From contig NZ_JYCN01000017.1 of assembly GCF_000876655.1 (NCBI RefSeq), positions 124,001 through 188,000 on the forward strand: 64,000 nt of DNA, written 5' to 3'. Each line of letters starts with the position of its first letter. The stretch's first letter is position 1. The notes under the pieces are model-generated. The model was not told the DNA's origin, did not search any database, and saw only the letters and a list, made by a program, of their open reading frames with translations. Origin of the DNA: Arthrobacter sp. SPG23 (GTDB lineage: Bacteria; Actinomycetota; Actinomycetes; Actinomycetales; Micrococcaceae). Below, piece by piece: positions 25,564 through 33,362 of the stretch. The position numbers were made by a program, and so were the translations under genes.

Positions 25564-25785
25564 ATGAAATGGTTGGAATTGGTCCAGGTGGCCGGTGCCA
25601 CGCTGCTGGCCGCCGTGACGGTGGTGGTCCTTTACTCCGTCGGGGTCCGTTTTACCGCCATCGCCGGTGATCCCGAGCAGGCTACGCCGCGGTGGATGAA
25701 ATCGCTCGCCTACGCCTGCTTCGGGCTGTGCGGCCTGGCGGTGCTGTTCGGCCTTTACCTGATCATTCCTTACTTCAGCAAGTAG
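25564..25785 (+). CDS. Small two-helix membrane protein linked to PiT
   Basis: 73-aa hydrophobic protein with two transmembrane helices (about 5-30 and 45-70) separated by a short loop containing GDPEQATPRWMK. Its ATG directly follows the TAA of the phosphate permease gene, with no intervening base, so expression is coupled. No known domain is recognised. In this context an accessory or regulatory subunit of the phosphate permease is the simplest hypothesis, but this is inference. Codon use matches the neighbours. Confidence 0.75.
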   Translation: MKWLELVQVAGATLLAAVTVVVLYSVGVRFTAIAGDPEQATPRWMKSLAYACFGLCGLAVLFGLYLIIPYFSK

Positions 25786-25928
25786 CCACAGGCCGTTACC
25801 CCTGGAGCGCACGGGACTGCTCTGGCGGATATCACCCAACGGGGGAATAGTTAACACTGTTTCAGCGTGTTTGGTCCGGCTCCGCGGCCGGCCGGTGCCG
25901 GGAGCCATCCCGAAGGGTTTATCCAGGC

Positions 25929-25949
25929 CGGTTCCCCTGCCGGGAACCG
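25929..25949 (+). other. Hairpin in the lipoprotein gene leader
   Basis: CGGTTCCC / GGGAACCG, 8 perfect pairs with a 5-nt loop, ending 18 nt before ATG 25968. It could affect translation of the lipoprotein gene. The rest of the 25786-25967 gap shows no recognised riboswitch. Confidence 0.35.
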
Positions 25950-25967
25950 CAAGCAGGTGGGTCTCTC

Positions 25968-26951
25968 ATGCACAGTCAAACCGGGGCAGCAGCTCGGCCT
26001 GCGGCCCGACTCCCAGGAACCGCAGCGGCGTTGTGCCTCCTGGTCCTCGCCGTCGGATGCGCCGCTCAGCCTTCCGCGCCACCGGAATCGCAGGCAAGTA
26101 CGACGACGACGGCGGCACCTCCCGCGCCGGAGCCCGCCGCCACCACCTCCTCCAGCGCGAATCCGCCCACGGCTGCGCCGTTGCCCGGTCCGGCAGACGG
26201 CCCGCCCGTAGCCGGTGGCCCTGTCATCCGGTGGGTCCCCATCGGACCGGCCGCACCCACCGATCCGCCAGAGGGGACGCTCTACGAGCTCCTGCGCAAC
26301 CGTGACTGCGCCGGTCTTCGCGAGTCAACGCTGAACACGGCGTTTCCTGCTGTCTGGAAGGCCGCGGAGGCCACGTGCCAGGCACTGGCCACGGACCTGC
26401 CCGCGGACTGGCAGCAGGCACAGGCCGCGCTGGCCGGGGTTCCCGGCCTGCCGCCCGGGCGGTGCTGGGAAATCAAGGTCACGGAATCGCTGCATCAGGC
26501 AGTCGCCCTGCGGACCGCCCACCCGGGAGTCCAGCTCCTCGTAAATGCCGCCGGGGCAGGGGACGACTGCCCCCGGCAGCTGACCGGCTTAACGGTCCTC
26601 GACGGGCCTTCCGCCGGCGCCGCCCCGCCATCCGTTCCTTTCGGCGGCGGCGCCAAAGTGCGGCTTGAGGGGTTCTTCGTGAACGTGGACAAAGTCCTGG
26701 TGGACGGCAACCCGGTCGATGTCCAAGGCACGCCGTTCGGTCCCTTCGAGTTTTATGCCCCGCCGGCCGCTTCCGGCGCCACGTCCGCCACCGTGGCAGT
26801 CGTAGCCACGCCGCCCGTCTCCGGTGAAGCCGCGCTCCTCTACGCCGACCCGACACCGCCCGTTCCCGGCCCCACGCCAACCACACCGCCCACCCCACCC
26901 CCTGACACTTCCTCGCCGCCGCCGGAGACGCCGGCAGGAGCGACGCCATGA
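25968..26951 (+). CDS. Putative lipoprotein with Pro/Thr-rich segments
   Basis: 327-aa exported protein of unknown function. The N-terminus has a basic Arg-containing region, a hydrophobic core and a lipobox-like LAVGC with the acceptor Cys near residue 31. A Pro/Ala/Thr/Ser-rich linker (about 32-90) precedes a compact region with four further cysteines (DCAGL, TCQAL, RCWEI, DDCPR), which could form two disulfides. The C-terminus is a proline-rich tail (TPTTPPTPPPDTSSPPPE). No catalytic motif is visible. The GCAGGTGGG-like site precedes ATG 25968. It overlaps the downstream membrane-protein gene by 4 nt, so both likely act in one envelope-associated function. Confidence 0.75.
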   Translation: MHSQTGAAARPAARLPGTAAALCLLVLAVGCAAQPSAPPESQASTTTTAAPPAPEPAATTSSSANPPTAAPLPGPADGPPVAGGPVIRWVPIGPAAPTDPPEGTLYELLRNRDCAGLRESTLNTAFPAVWKAAEATCQALATDLPADWQQAQAALAGVPGLPPGRCWEIKVTESLHQAVALRTAHPGVQLLVNAAGAGDDCPRQLTGLTVLDGPSAGAAPPSVPFGGGAKVRLEGFFVNVDKVLVDGNPVDVQGTPFGPFEFYAPPAASGATSATVAVVATPPVSGEAALLYADPTPPVPGPTPTTPPTPPPDTSSPPPETPAGATP

Positions 26952-27817
26952 CCGGCGAACCCGAGGCCGACCCCCGCTGGAAACGTGCCGTGGACATGCT
27001 GGCGGTCATCGGGCCGCCACTGACCATTGCGACAGCCCTGCTGGTCTATTTCGGCTGGGCGCGGACGGATGCCCAGGCAAAGGCCATGGGGCTGGACGTC
27101 AGCCTCTTCGGCTACACCGTGCAGGATTTTGTCCTCAGGAGCATCCCGTCCCTGTTCATCCCGCTGGTCTGGCTGCTGATTGTGGCTGCCATATGGCTTT
27201 CCGTGGACAGGTTCCTGGCCGGACGCCTCACTGCCGGCCGGGGCGCGGGCATCCGGAGGCTCGCCGCGGCAATACTGGTTGCCGGACTGGCCTGTGCGGC
27301 AACCATGTGGCTGGTGGTGATTCTCCAGCCTGAACGCACCGTCTTGTTCGTGCCGTACGTTATGGCCGGCGGCGTCCTTCTGGCGGCCTGGGGCCTGAGC
27401 CTTTGGCGGCGGTCCGCGGACGCACCGGGACGCAGCCTCGCCGCACTGTCCCGCGGGTCCGAGAAGACGCTCATCTTCTGCCTGGTGACACTCCTGCTCT
27501 TCTGGGGAACGTCCGACTACGCCCAGGCCCTGGGCCGGGGACTTGCGGTGAGCTACGAGCAACGGTCCGCGCTCCTGCCCACCGCAGTTGTCTACAGCAA
27601 GGACCGGCTGGGCATCAGCGCACCCAACGTCACCGAACAATCCAGCGGCACGGCGGAACATCCGGTGTACCAGTACAGCGGCCTGCGGCTGCTCGTGGTC
27701 AGCGGCGGACGTATCTTCCTGCTCAACGAGGGCTGGACGCTCCGGAGCGGCAAGGTGGTGGTGCTCCGCGATGATCCCGGCGTCCGCGTGGAGTATGGGA
27801 ACCCGGAGTCCAAATGA
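26948..27817 (+). CDS. Hypothetical membrane protein
   Basis: 289-aa protein with about five hydrophobic helices: about 18-36, 60-82, 99-122, 128-148 and 168-186. They are followed by a roughly 100-residue soluble C-terminal part, probably outside the cytoplasm, containing LAVSYEQRSALLPTAVVYSKD and a beta-rich end. No known domain is recognised. ATG 26948 lies within the overlap (ATGA) with the preceding lipoprotein gene, so they are one translation unit. The gene ends 13 nt before the next gene, which has its own leaderless-type promoter. Function is unknown. Confidence 0.75.
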   Translation: MTGEPEADPRWKRAVDMLAVIGPPLTIATALLVYFGWARTDAQAKAMGLDVSLFGYTVQDFVLRSIPSLFIPLVWLLIVAAIWLSVDRFLAGRLTAGRGAGIRRLAAAILVAGLACAATMWLVVILQPERTVLFVPYVMAGGVLLAAWGLSLWRRSADAPGRSLAALSRGSEKTLIFCLVTLLLFWGTSDYAQALGRGLAVSYEQRSALLPTAVVYSKDRLGISAPNVTEQSSGTAEHPVYQYSGLRLLVVSGGRIFLLNEGWTLRSGKVVVLRDDPGVRVEYGNPESK

Positions 27818-27818
27818 C

Positions 27819-27824
27819 TAGGCT
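27819..27824 (+). promoter_or_regulatory. -10 box TAGGCT, leaderless promoter
   Basis: TAGGCT starts within 2 nt of the preceding stop codon and is followed by 6 nt and ATG 27831. Predicted leaderless start. Confidence 0.6.
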
Positions 27825-27830
27825 GGGGCC

Positions 27831-28403
27831 ATGTCCAGACTCCAGTACTTCGTGGCCTCATCCCTCGACGGATTCATCGCCACGCCCGATGACAACCTGG
27901 CATGGCTCCTCCAGTTCGACGGGTTCGAGGGCGGCCGGGAAAGCTACGAAGCCTTTATGGCCGAGGTCGGCTGCATTGTGATGGGCGGGGACACCTACGC
28001 CTGGCTGATGGAGCATGAGCCGGGCAACTGGCCGTACCCGGACACCCCGTGCTGGGTCTTCACGCACCATGAACACTCGGCGCCCCGGGGCGCGGACGTC
28101 ACGTTCGTCCGCGGCGACGTCCGAGAGTTCATGGACGATTTCACCGCTGAGGCGGCCGGCAACAACATCTGGCTGGTTGGCGGGGGAGAGCTCGCGGCCC
28201 AGTTCGCCGATGCCGGCCTGCTGGACGAAATCATCGTTTCCATCATCCCGGTGGTACTTGGTGCCGGAAAGCCCGTGCTGCCCATCAGGACAGGGCCCAC
28301 CCGGCCGCTGGAGCTGGCGGCGTCCAGCACCATGGGCAGGGGAATCGTCGAGCTTCGCTACCGGCTCGGCAAAGCGCCGTCCGACGGCGCAGCTTCCGGC
28401 TGA
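27831..28403 (+). CDS. Dihydrofolate-reductase-fold protein (RibD C-terminal-like)
   Basis: 190-aa member of the dihydrofolate reductase/RibD-C superfamily. It opens LQYFVASSLDGFIATPDD, carries a nucleotide-binding IVMGGDTYAWL segment and the LVGGGELAAQFADAGLLDE motif that contacts NADPH in this fold, and ends ELRYRL. These stand-alone proteins are usually annotated as dihydrofolate reductase family; true folate activity is unlikely without the core FolA residues, and the substrate is unknown. The start is defined by the leaderless-type promoter. It converges with the thioesterase gene with only 24 nt between stops. Confidence 0.85.
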   Translation: MSRLQYFVASSLDGFIATPDDNLAWLLQFDGFEGGRESYEAFMAEVGCIVMGGDTYAWLMEHEPGNWPYPDTPCWVFTHHEHSAPRGADVTFVRGDVREFMDDFTAEAAGNNIWLVGGGELAAQFADAGLLDEIIVSIIPVVLGAGKPVLPIRTGPTRPLELAASSTMGRGIVELRYRLGKAPSDGAASG

Positions 28404-28427
28404 GCCCCTGCCAGCCAGAGCGGGCAG

Positions 28428-28892
28428 TCAGTCAGCGATGTCCCGAATCAGGTTGGTGATCCGTGCAGTGGAGAGCCGGCGGCCCTTCTCGTCGGTCATC
28501 ACGATCTCGTGCGTGGTGAGCGTGCGGCCCAAGTGGATGGCCGTGCAGGTTCCCGTCACAGTGCCGGAGGCGATGGCGCGGTGATGCGTCGCCCCCACCT
28601 CGATGCCCAGTGCCTGCCGTCCCGGGCCGGCGTGCATCCCGGCAGCGAACGAACCGAGGGTCTCGGCCAGCACCACGTGGGCGCCGCCGTGCAGGATCCC
28701 CGCAACCTGCGTGTTGCCTTCGACCGGCATGGTGGCCACTGTGCGTTCCGGGCTCATTTCGAGGAAGTGGATGCCCATCTTCACCACCAGCGCACCCACG
28801 CCGTATTCGCCGAGCCACTCATGCATTTCTTCCGGGACTCCGGCGGCTGCCAGTTCGTCGGCGAACTGCCCGGGCGTGAAATTGTCCATCAT
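28428..28892 (-). CDS. Hotdog-fold thioesterase (PaaI/YbdB-like)
   Basis: 154-aa acyl-CoA thioesterase of the PaaI/menI-type hotdog family. The central helix region GILHGGAHVVLAETLGSFAA carries the HGG motif and the acidic residue typical of these enzymes. MGIHFLEMSPERTVATMPV forms the first strand and GRTLTTHEIVMTDEKGRR the last ones. The family hydrolyses phenylacetyl-, hydroxybenzoyl- or DHNA-CoA-like esters; the substrate here is open. Two ATG codons in tandem (28892 and 28889) are possible starts. It is divergent from polA with only 19 nt between start codons, so their promoters overlap. Confidence 0.86.
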   Translation of the reverse strand: MMDNFTPGQFADELAAAGVPEEMHEWLGEYGVGALVVKMGIHFLEMSPERTVATMPVEGNTQVAGILHGGAHVVLAETLGSFAAGMHAGPGRQALGIEVGATHHRAIASGTVTGTCTAIHLGRTLTTHEIVMTDEKGRRLSTARITNLIRDIAD

Positions 28893-28898
28893 GGGAAC

Positions 28899-28904
28899 TA
28901 GGCT
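28899..28904 (+). promoter_or_regulatory. -10 box TAGGCT, near-leaderless promoter of polA
   Basis: TAGGCT is followed by 7 nt and GTG 28912; no ribosome-binding site. The -10 sits in the 19-nt gap shared with the divergent thioesterase gene. Confidence 0.5.
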
Positions 28905-28911
28905 GGCACCT

Positions 28912-31746
28912 GTGAGCGAAACTACCAAACCGGCCCTTGCCCCCTCTGCAACAGACACCTTCCCGGCAGCTGAGTCCGAATCAGCGACTGCGGCCAAACC
29001 CGCCCGGAAAACCACACGCACCGCGGAGCCGGTTTCCGCCACCGTGGCCCCCGTGATTCCCATCACCGACCAGCCCCGCCTCCTGGTGCTGGACGGGCAC
29101 TCGATGGCGTTCCGGGCGTTCTTCGCGCTGCCCGCGGACAAGTTCTCCACCGCAGCCGGCCAGCACACCAATGCGATCCACGGATTCACGTCCATGCTCA
29201 TCAACCTGATCAAGGAACAGAAGCCCACCCACGTCGCGGTTGCCTTTGACGTCTCCGATGAGACCACCCACCGCAAGGCCGAGTACAGCGAGTACAAGGG
29301 CGGCCGCAACGAGACTCCCCGCGAGATGAGCGGCCAGATCGACCTCATTGACAAGGTCATGGGCGCGTGGGGCATCAAAACCATCAAGATGCCCGGCTAC
29401 GAAGCAGATGACGTCCTGGCCACGCTCGCCGCGATGGGGGAAAAGGCGGGCTATGAAGTGCTGCTGGTGACGGGCGACCGCGACGCCTTCCAGCTGATTA
29501 CGGACAACGTCTTTGTGCTGTACCCCAGGAAGGGCGTCAGCGATATTCCGCGGCTGGACGCCCCCGCCATCCAGGAAAAGTATTTCGTCAGCCCGGCACA
29601 GTATTCGGACCTTGCCGCCCTGGTGGGGGAGTCGGCGGACAACCTCCCGGGCGTTCCCGGCGTTGGCCCCAAGACGGCCGCCAAGTGGATCAACCTCTAT
29701 GGCGGGCTGGAAGGCGTGCTGGAACACCTCGACTCAATAGGCGGCAAGGTGGGGGACGCCCTCCGCGAAAACGTGGAGGCCGTGAAGAGGAACCGCCGGC
29801 TGAACAGGCTGCACACCGACCTGGAGCTTCCCGTGACGCTGGACGACCTCGCGGATCCCCGGCCCGACCAGGCTGCGCTGGAACAGTTGTTTGACGACCT
29901 CGAGTTCAAGACCATCCGCACCCGGCTCTTTGCCCTCTACGGCGCCGACGATGTGGACCTCGCGGAGCGGGAGAGCCTTGACATCCCCGACTACAGCACG
30001 CCCGCCGGAGCGGCCGAGCTGAGCGCATTCCTGGCCGCGGGTGCCGGACAGCGGTCCGCCGTCGCCGTCGACCTCGTTCCCGGCCGCATCGGCGAGGACG
30101 CCGCCGCGCTGACAATTGTCCGGGACGGAGCGGCGGTTTACCTTGACCTGTCCAGCCAGGACGCCGAGGCCGAGAACGTCCTGGCAGCGTGGCTGCGCGA
30201 CCCGGAAGCGCCCAAGGTGATGCACGGGTTCAAGGCCGCCCTGAAGGCCCTGACCGCCCGCGGCCTGGAACTGGAAGGCGTCGTCGATGACACGTCGATT
30301 TCCGGCTACCTGATCCAGCCGGACCGCCGCACCTACGAGCTCGCGGAGCTTGCTCAGCACCACCTCAACATCGAAATCTCCACGGCCGTTGCGAAGGCCG
30401 GGCAGCTGGAACTGGCGTTCGACGGCGACGATGCAGCCGCCGCCGGCGAACTGGTCCACGCTGCCGCCGTCGTGAACGCCCTCAGCCGCTACTTCGAAGC
30501 GGAACTGAAGGAGCGCAAGGCGGAGGAGCTGCTGTCCACGCTGGAACTTCCCGTGAGCCGGGTCCTTGCCGATATGGAACTCGCCGGAATCGCCATCGAC
30601 ATGCAGCGGATGGATGAGCAGCTGGCTGACCTTGCCAAGGTGATCGACAACGCCCAGGAACTTGCCTTCGCCGCCATTGGCCACGAGGTCAACCTCGGGT
30701 CGCCCAAACAGCTGCAGACCGTGCTCTTCGACGAACTGCAGCTGCCCAAGACGAAGAAGATCAAGTCCGGATACACCACCGACGCCGCTTCGCTCAAGAA
30801 CCTGCTCGAAAAGACCGGCCACGAATTCCTGGTCCAGCTGATGGCGCACCGGGAATCCTCGAAACTCCGCCAGATGCTGGAGTCGCTGAAGAAGTCCGTC
30901 ACCGAGGACGGCCGCATCCACACCACCTACGCGCAGAACGTCGCAGCCACCGGCCGCATCTCATCCAACAACCCCAACCTGCAGAACATCCCCATCCGGA
31001 GCGAAGAGGGCCGGCGCGTCCGTGGCATCTTCGTGGTCAGCGACGGCTATGAATGCCTCCTGTCCGCAGACTATTCGCAGATCGAGATGCGGATCATGGC
31101 CCACCTCTCAGGGGACGCCGGCCTGATCCAGGCCTACCGGGACGGCGAGGACCTGCACCGGTTCGTGGGATCGAACATCTTCCATGTGCCCACCGACCAG
31201 GTCACCAGCGCCATGCGTTCCAAGGTCAAGGCGATGTCCTACGGCCTTGCCTACGGCCTGACCTCGTTCGGGCTCTCGAAGCAGCTGGAGATTTCCGTCG
31301 ACGAGGCGCGGACGCTGATGAAGGAGTACTTCGACCGCTTCGGAGCCGTCCGCGACTACCTTCGCGGCGTGGTGGAGCAGGCCCGGGTCGACGGCTACAC
31401 CGCCACCATCGAGGGGCGCCGCCGGTACCTGCCGGACCTCACCAGCACGGACCGCCAGCTGCGGGAAAACGCGGAACGCATTGCGCTCAACTCACCCATC
31501 CAGGGCTCGGCGGCGGACATCATCAAGCGGGCCATGCTGGGCGTGCATGCCGAACTGAAGGCGCAGGGCCTCAAGTCCCGCATGCTCCTGCAGGTCCACG
31601 ACGAACTGGTGCTTGAAGTGGCGGCAGGCGAACGGGAGGCGGTGGAGAAACTTGTGACAGAGCAGATGGGCTCCGCTGCGGACCTCAGCGTGCCGCTGGA
31701 AGTCCAGATCGGCGTCGGGCCGAGCTGGTACGACGCCGGCCACTAA
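28912..31746 (+). CDS. polA: DNA polymerase I
   Basis: 944-aa repair and Okazaki-fragment-processing polymerase. After an Ala/Thr-rich extension (about 1-55) comes the 5' nuclease domain (LLVLDGHSMAFRAFFALP, YEADDVLATLA, TGDRDAFQLI, GVPGVGPKTAAKW). The middle 3'-5' exonuclease-like domain lacks the DxE catalytic motif (AVDLVPG), so proofreading is probably absent, as in other actinobacteria. The polymerase domain has SNNPNLQNIPIR, motif A DYSQIEMRIMAHLS, motif B KAMSYGLAYGL and motif C VHDELVLE. GTG 28912 fits the leaderless-type promoter; the frame is open further upstream antisense to the thioesterase gene, which is not used. A terminator hairpin follows. Confidence 0.96.
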   Translation: MSETTKPALAPSATDTFPAAESESATAAKPARKTTRTAEPVSATVAPVIPITDQPRLLVLDGHSMAFRAFFALPADKFSTAAGQHTNAIHGFTSMLINLIKEQKPTHVAVAFDVSDETTHRKAEYSEYKGGRNETPREMSGQIDLIDKVMGAWGIKTIKMPGYEADDVLATLAAMGEKAGYEVLLVTGDRDAFQLITDNVFVLYPRKGVSDIPRLDAPAIQEKYFVSPAQYSDLAALVGESADNLPGVPGVGPKTAAKWINLYGGLEGVLEHLDSIGGKVGDALRENVEAVKRNRRLNRLHTDLELPVTLDDLADPRPDQAALEQLFDDLEFKTIRTRLFALYGADDVDLAERESLDIPDYSTPAGAAELSAFLAAGAGQRSAVAVDLVPGRIGEDAAALTIVRDGAAVYLDLSSQDAEAENVLAAWLRDPEAPKVMHGFKAALKALTARGLELEGVVDDTSISGYLIQPDRRTYELAELAQHHLNIEISTAVAKAGQLELAFDGDDAAAAGELVHAAAVVNALSRYFEAELKERKAEELLSTLELPVSRVLADMELAGIAIDMQRMDEQLADLAKVIDNAQELAFAAIGHEVNLGSPKQLQTVLFDELQLPKTKKIKSGYTTDAASLKNLLEKTGHEFLVQLMAHRESSKLRQMLESLKKSVTEDGRIHTTYAQNVAATGRISSNNPNLQNIPIRSEEGRRVRGIFVVSDGYECLLSADYSQIEMRIMAHLSGDAGLIQAYRDGEDLHRFVGSNIFHVPTDQVTSAMRSKVKAMSYGLAYGLTSFGLSKQLEISVDEARTLMKEYFDRFGAVRDYLRGVVEQARVDGYTATIEGRRRYLPDLTSTDRQLRENAERIALNSPIQGSAADIIKRAMLGVHAELKAQGLKSRMLLQVHDELVLEVAAGEREAVEKLVTEQMGSAADLSVPLEVQIGVGPSWYDAGH

Positions 31747-31757
31747 GCGTTACAAGG

Positions 31758-31789
31758 CACGCAGGACGCCGCGACAGGCGTCCTGCGTG
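31758..31789 (+). terminator. Terminator after polA
   Basis: CACGCAGGACGCC / GGCGTCCTGCGTG, 13 perfect pairs with a 6-nt loop, immediately after the polA stop. Confidence 0.8.
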
Positions 31790-31821
31790 TGTCATTCATT
31801 CGGTTCAAGGGGGAGCAGCAC

Positions 31822-33111
31822 GTGGCAGACAAGTACGAGATCCGGCGGTTCAGGGCGGCAGAGAAGGGTGAGCCCGGCTACGAACAGGGAACCGATTGGA
31901 TCCAGGCGGTGGGCTTCGGATTCCACGACACCCGCCGCAACGACGGCTTCGTGGACAAGATCATGTCCATGTACCGGTCGGACGGGCGCGAGCTGACCGG
32001 TGTCTACCAAACCGGGGAGGCCCCGCCGCATGCCCTCGGCGCCGTCATTCCCGTGGCGACCTTCGGCACACTCCGCAGGGACCTGAACGTCGGCTACGGC
32101 CGCCAGCTGCTGACCCATATGGTGACGGCGGTGACCGTGCGGGGGACGCACCGCCGCCAGGGCCTGCTGCGCCGCATGATGACCGAAGACCTGACCGCGG
32201 CGAAGGGTGACGGCCTGGCCATGGCGGCCCTGACCGCGTCGGAGGGTTCCATCTACGGCAGGTTCGGCTACGGTGTTGCGACCTTTGAACGCAGCATCAA
32301 GGTGGATACCGGACCACGGTTCGGCCTCCGTCACCAGCCTTCCGGCACGGTGGAGATCGCCGACCGCAAGGTGCTGCTCGAACTGGCCCCTGAAGTGTTT
32401 GAGCGCGTGCACCGGCACACCCCGGGCTCCATCGTCCGCCAGGACGCCTACCGGCAGAACGTCTCCGGAACCGTGGGCCGTGACGGGAACGAAGACGAAG
32501 CCATCAAGTGCGCGCTCCACTATGACGCCGCCGGAACAGTGGACGGCTACGTCTCGTACAAGTTCGCCGGCTGGGACACCAAGCCCTACACGGTGGAAGT
32601 GGTGGACCTCGTGGCAGGAACAGATGCCGCGTACCTGGAGCTCTGGCAGTTCCTCGGCAGCATCGACCTGATCCAGCGGGTCAGCTGGGCGGATGCGCCG
32701 TTGGACGATCCGCTGGTGTGGGCCCTCTCGGACCCGCGCTGTGTTGAGGCCTCCGACCACCGGGACATGCTGTGGCTGCGGATACTGGACAGCGATAAGG
32801 CCCTGGGTGCCCGGCGCTACTCCGCGGACGGAAGGCTGGTCCTCGCTATTGAGGATGCCCTGGGATTCGCCGGCGGCACGTTCATCCTGGACGTTAGCGG
32901 CGGCGAGGCCAGGGTTTCGGCGGCGCCGGCAGGGGCGCGGCCGGACCTGTCCATGGACGTGGCCGACCTCGCCTCCATCTACCTCGGTGCCGTGTGTCCG
33001 GTGACCTTGAAGGCGGCAGGACGGATCCAGGAACACGCGCCCGGTGCCGCCCTTCGGGCGCGGCTGATGTTCGCCGTCGAACGCGCGCCCCACTGCCTGA
33101 CGCATTTCTAA
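31822..33111 (+). CDS. Eis-like GNAT N-acetyltransferase
   Basis: 429-aa protein with the three-part architecture of Eis (enhanced intracellular survival) acetyltransferases. An N-terminal GNAT domain carries the acetyl-CoA loop (TVRGTHRRQGLLRRMM, about 110-125). A second GNAT-like domain follows, then a C-terminal SCP2-like domain (about 315-429) ending in the conserved Phe carboxylate. Mycobacterial Eis acetylates aminoglycosides and other amines; the substrate here is unknown. GTG 31822 is chosen for the AAGGGGGAG site 6 nt upstream; the frame is open from 31789 but that segment overlaps the polA terminator. A palindromic terminator follows the stop. Confidence 0.87.
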   Translation: MADKYEIRRFRAAEKGEPGYEQGTDWIQAVGFGFHDTRRNDGFVDKIMSMYRSDGRELTGVYQTGEAPPHALGAVIPVATFGTLRRDLNVGYGRQLLTHMVTAVTVRGTHRRQGLLRRMMTEDLTAAKGDGLAMAALTASEGSIYGRFGYGVATFERSIKVDTGPRFGLRHQPSGTVEIADRKVLLELAPEVFERVHRHTPGSIVRQDAYRQNVSGTVGRDGNEDEAIKCALHYDAAGTVDGYVSYKFAGWDTKPYTVEVVDLVAGTDAAYLELWQFLGSIDLIQRVSWADAPLDDPLVWALSDPRCVEASDHRDMLWLRILDSDKALGARRYSADGRLVLAIEDALGFAGGTFILDVSGGEARVSAAPAGARPDLSMDVADLASIYLGAVCPVTLKAAGRIQEHAPGAALRARLMFAVERAPHCLTHF

Positions 33112-33150
33112 GCCGATTCCGGCCGGCCGCCCCGCGGCCAGCCCCAGGTG

Positions 33151-33180
33151 AAAGCGGCCGGCGACCATGCCGGCCGCTTT
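33151..33180. terminator. Terminator after the Eis-like gene
   Basis: AAAGCGGCCGGC / GCCGGCCGCTTT, 12 perfect pairs with a 6-nt loop, ending in TTT. Confidence 0.8.
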
Positions 33181-33208
33181 GACCGGTGTTGGCCGCGGCG
33201 ACTAGAAT
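33179..33208 (+). promoter_or_regulatory. rpsA promoter
   Basis: TTGACC (33179-33184), 18-nt spacer, TAGAAT (33203-33208): the best sigma-70-type promoter in the window. Predicted +1 near 33215 gives a long leader of about 148 nt before rpsA. The -35 abuts the upstream terminator. Confidence 0.7.
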
Positions 33209-33362
33209 AAACGGGCGTGTACTACGTGCACGTGTCTAGAATCCACAAAATCAGGATGAACCTGGCAGACCCCTGTGGTCGGCCATCACCCGCGCCCCCG
33301 TCCATACGGGTGTGCGGCGGTCCGCCTGACCGACTAACTATCCACAACGGAGCCCCTACTAC

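Noticed and set aside
25860..25967. Possible riboswitch before the lipoprotein gene
   Set aside because: Only one clear hairpin could be built; no conserved core of cobalamin, c-di-AMP, SAM or TPP classes was found. Kept as a hairpin only.
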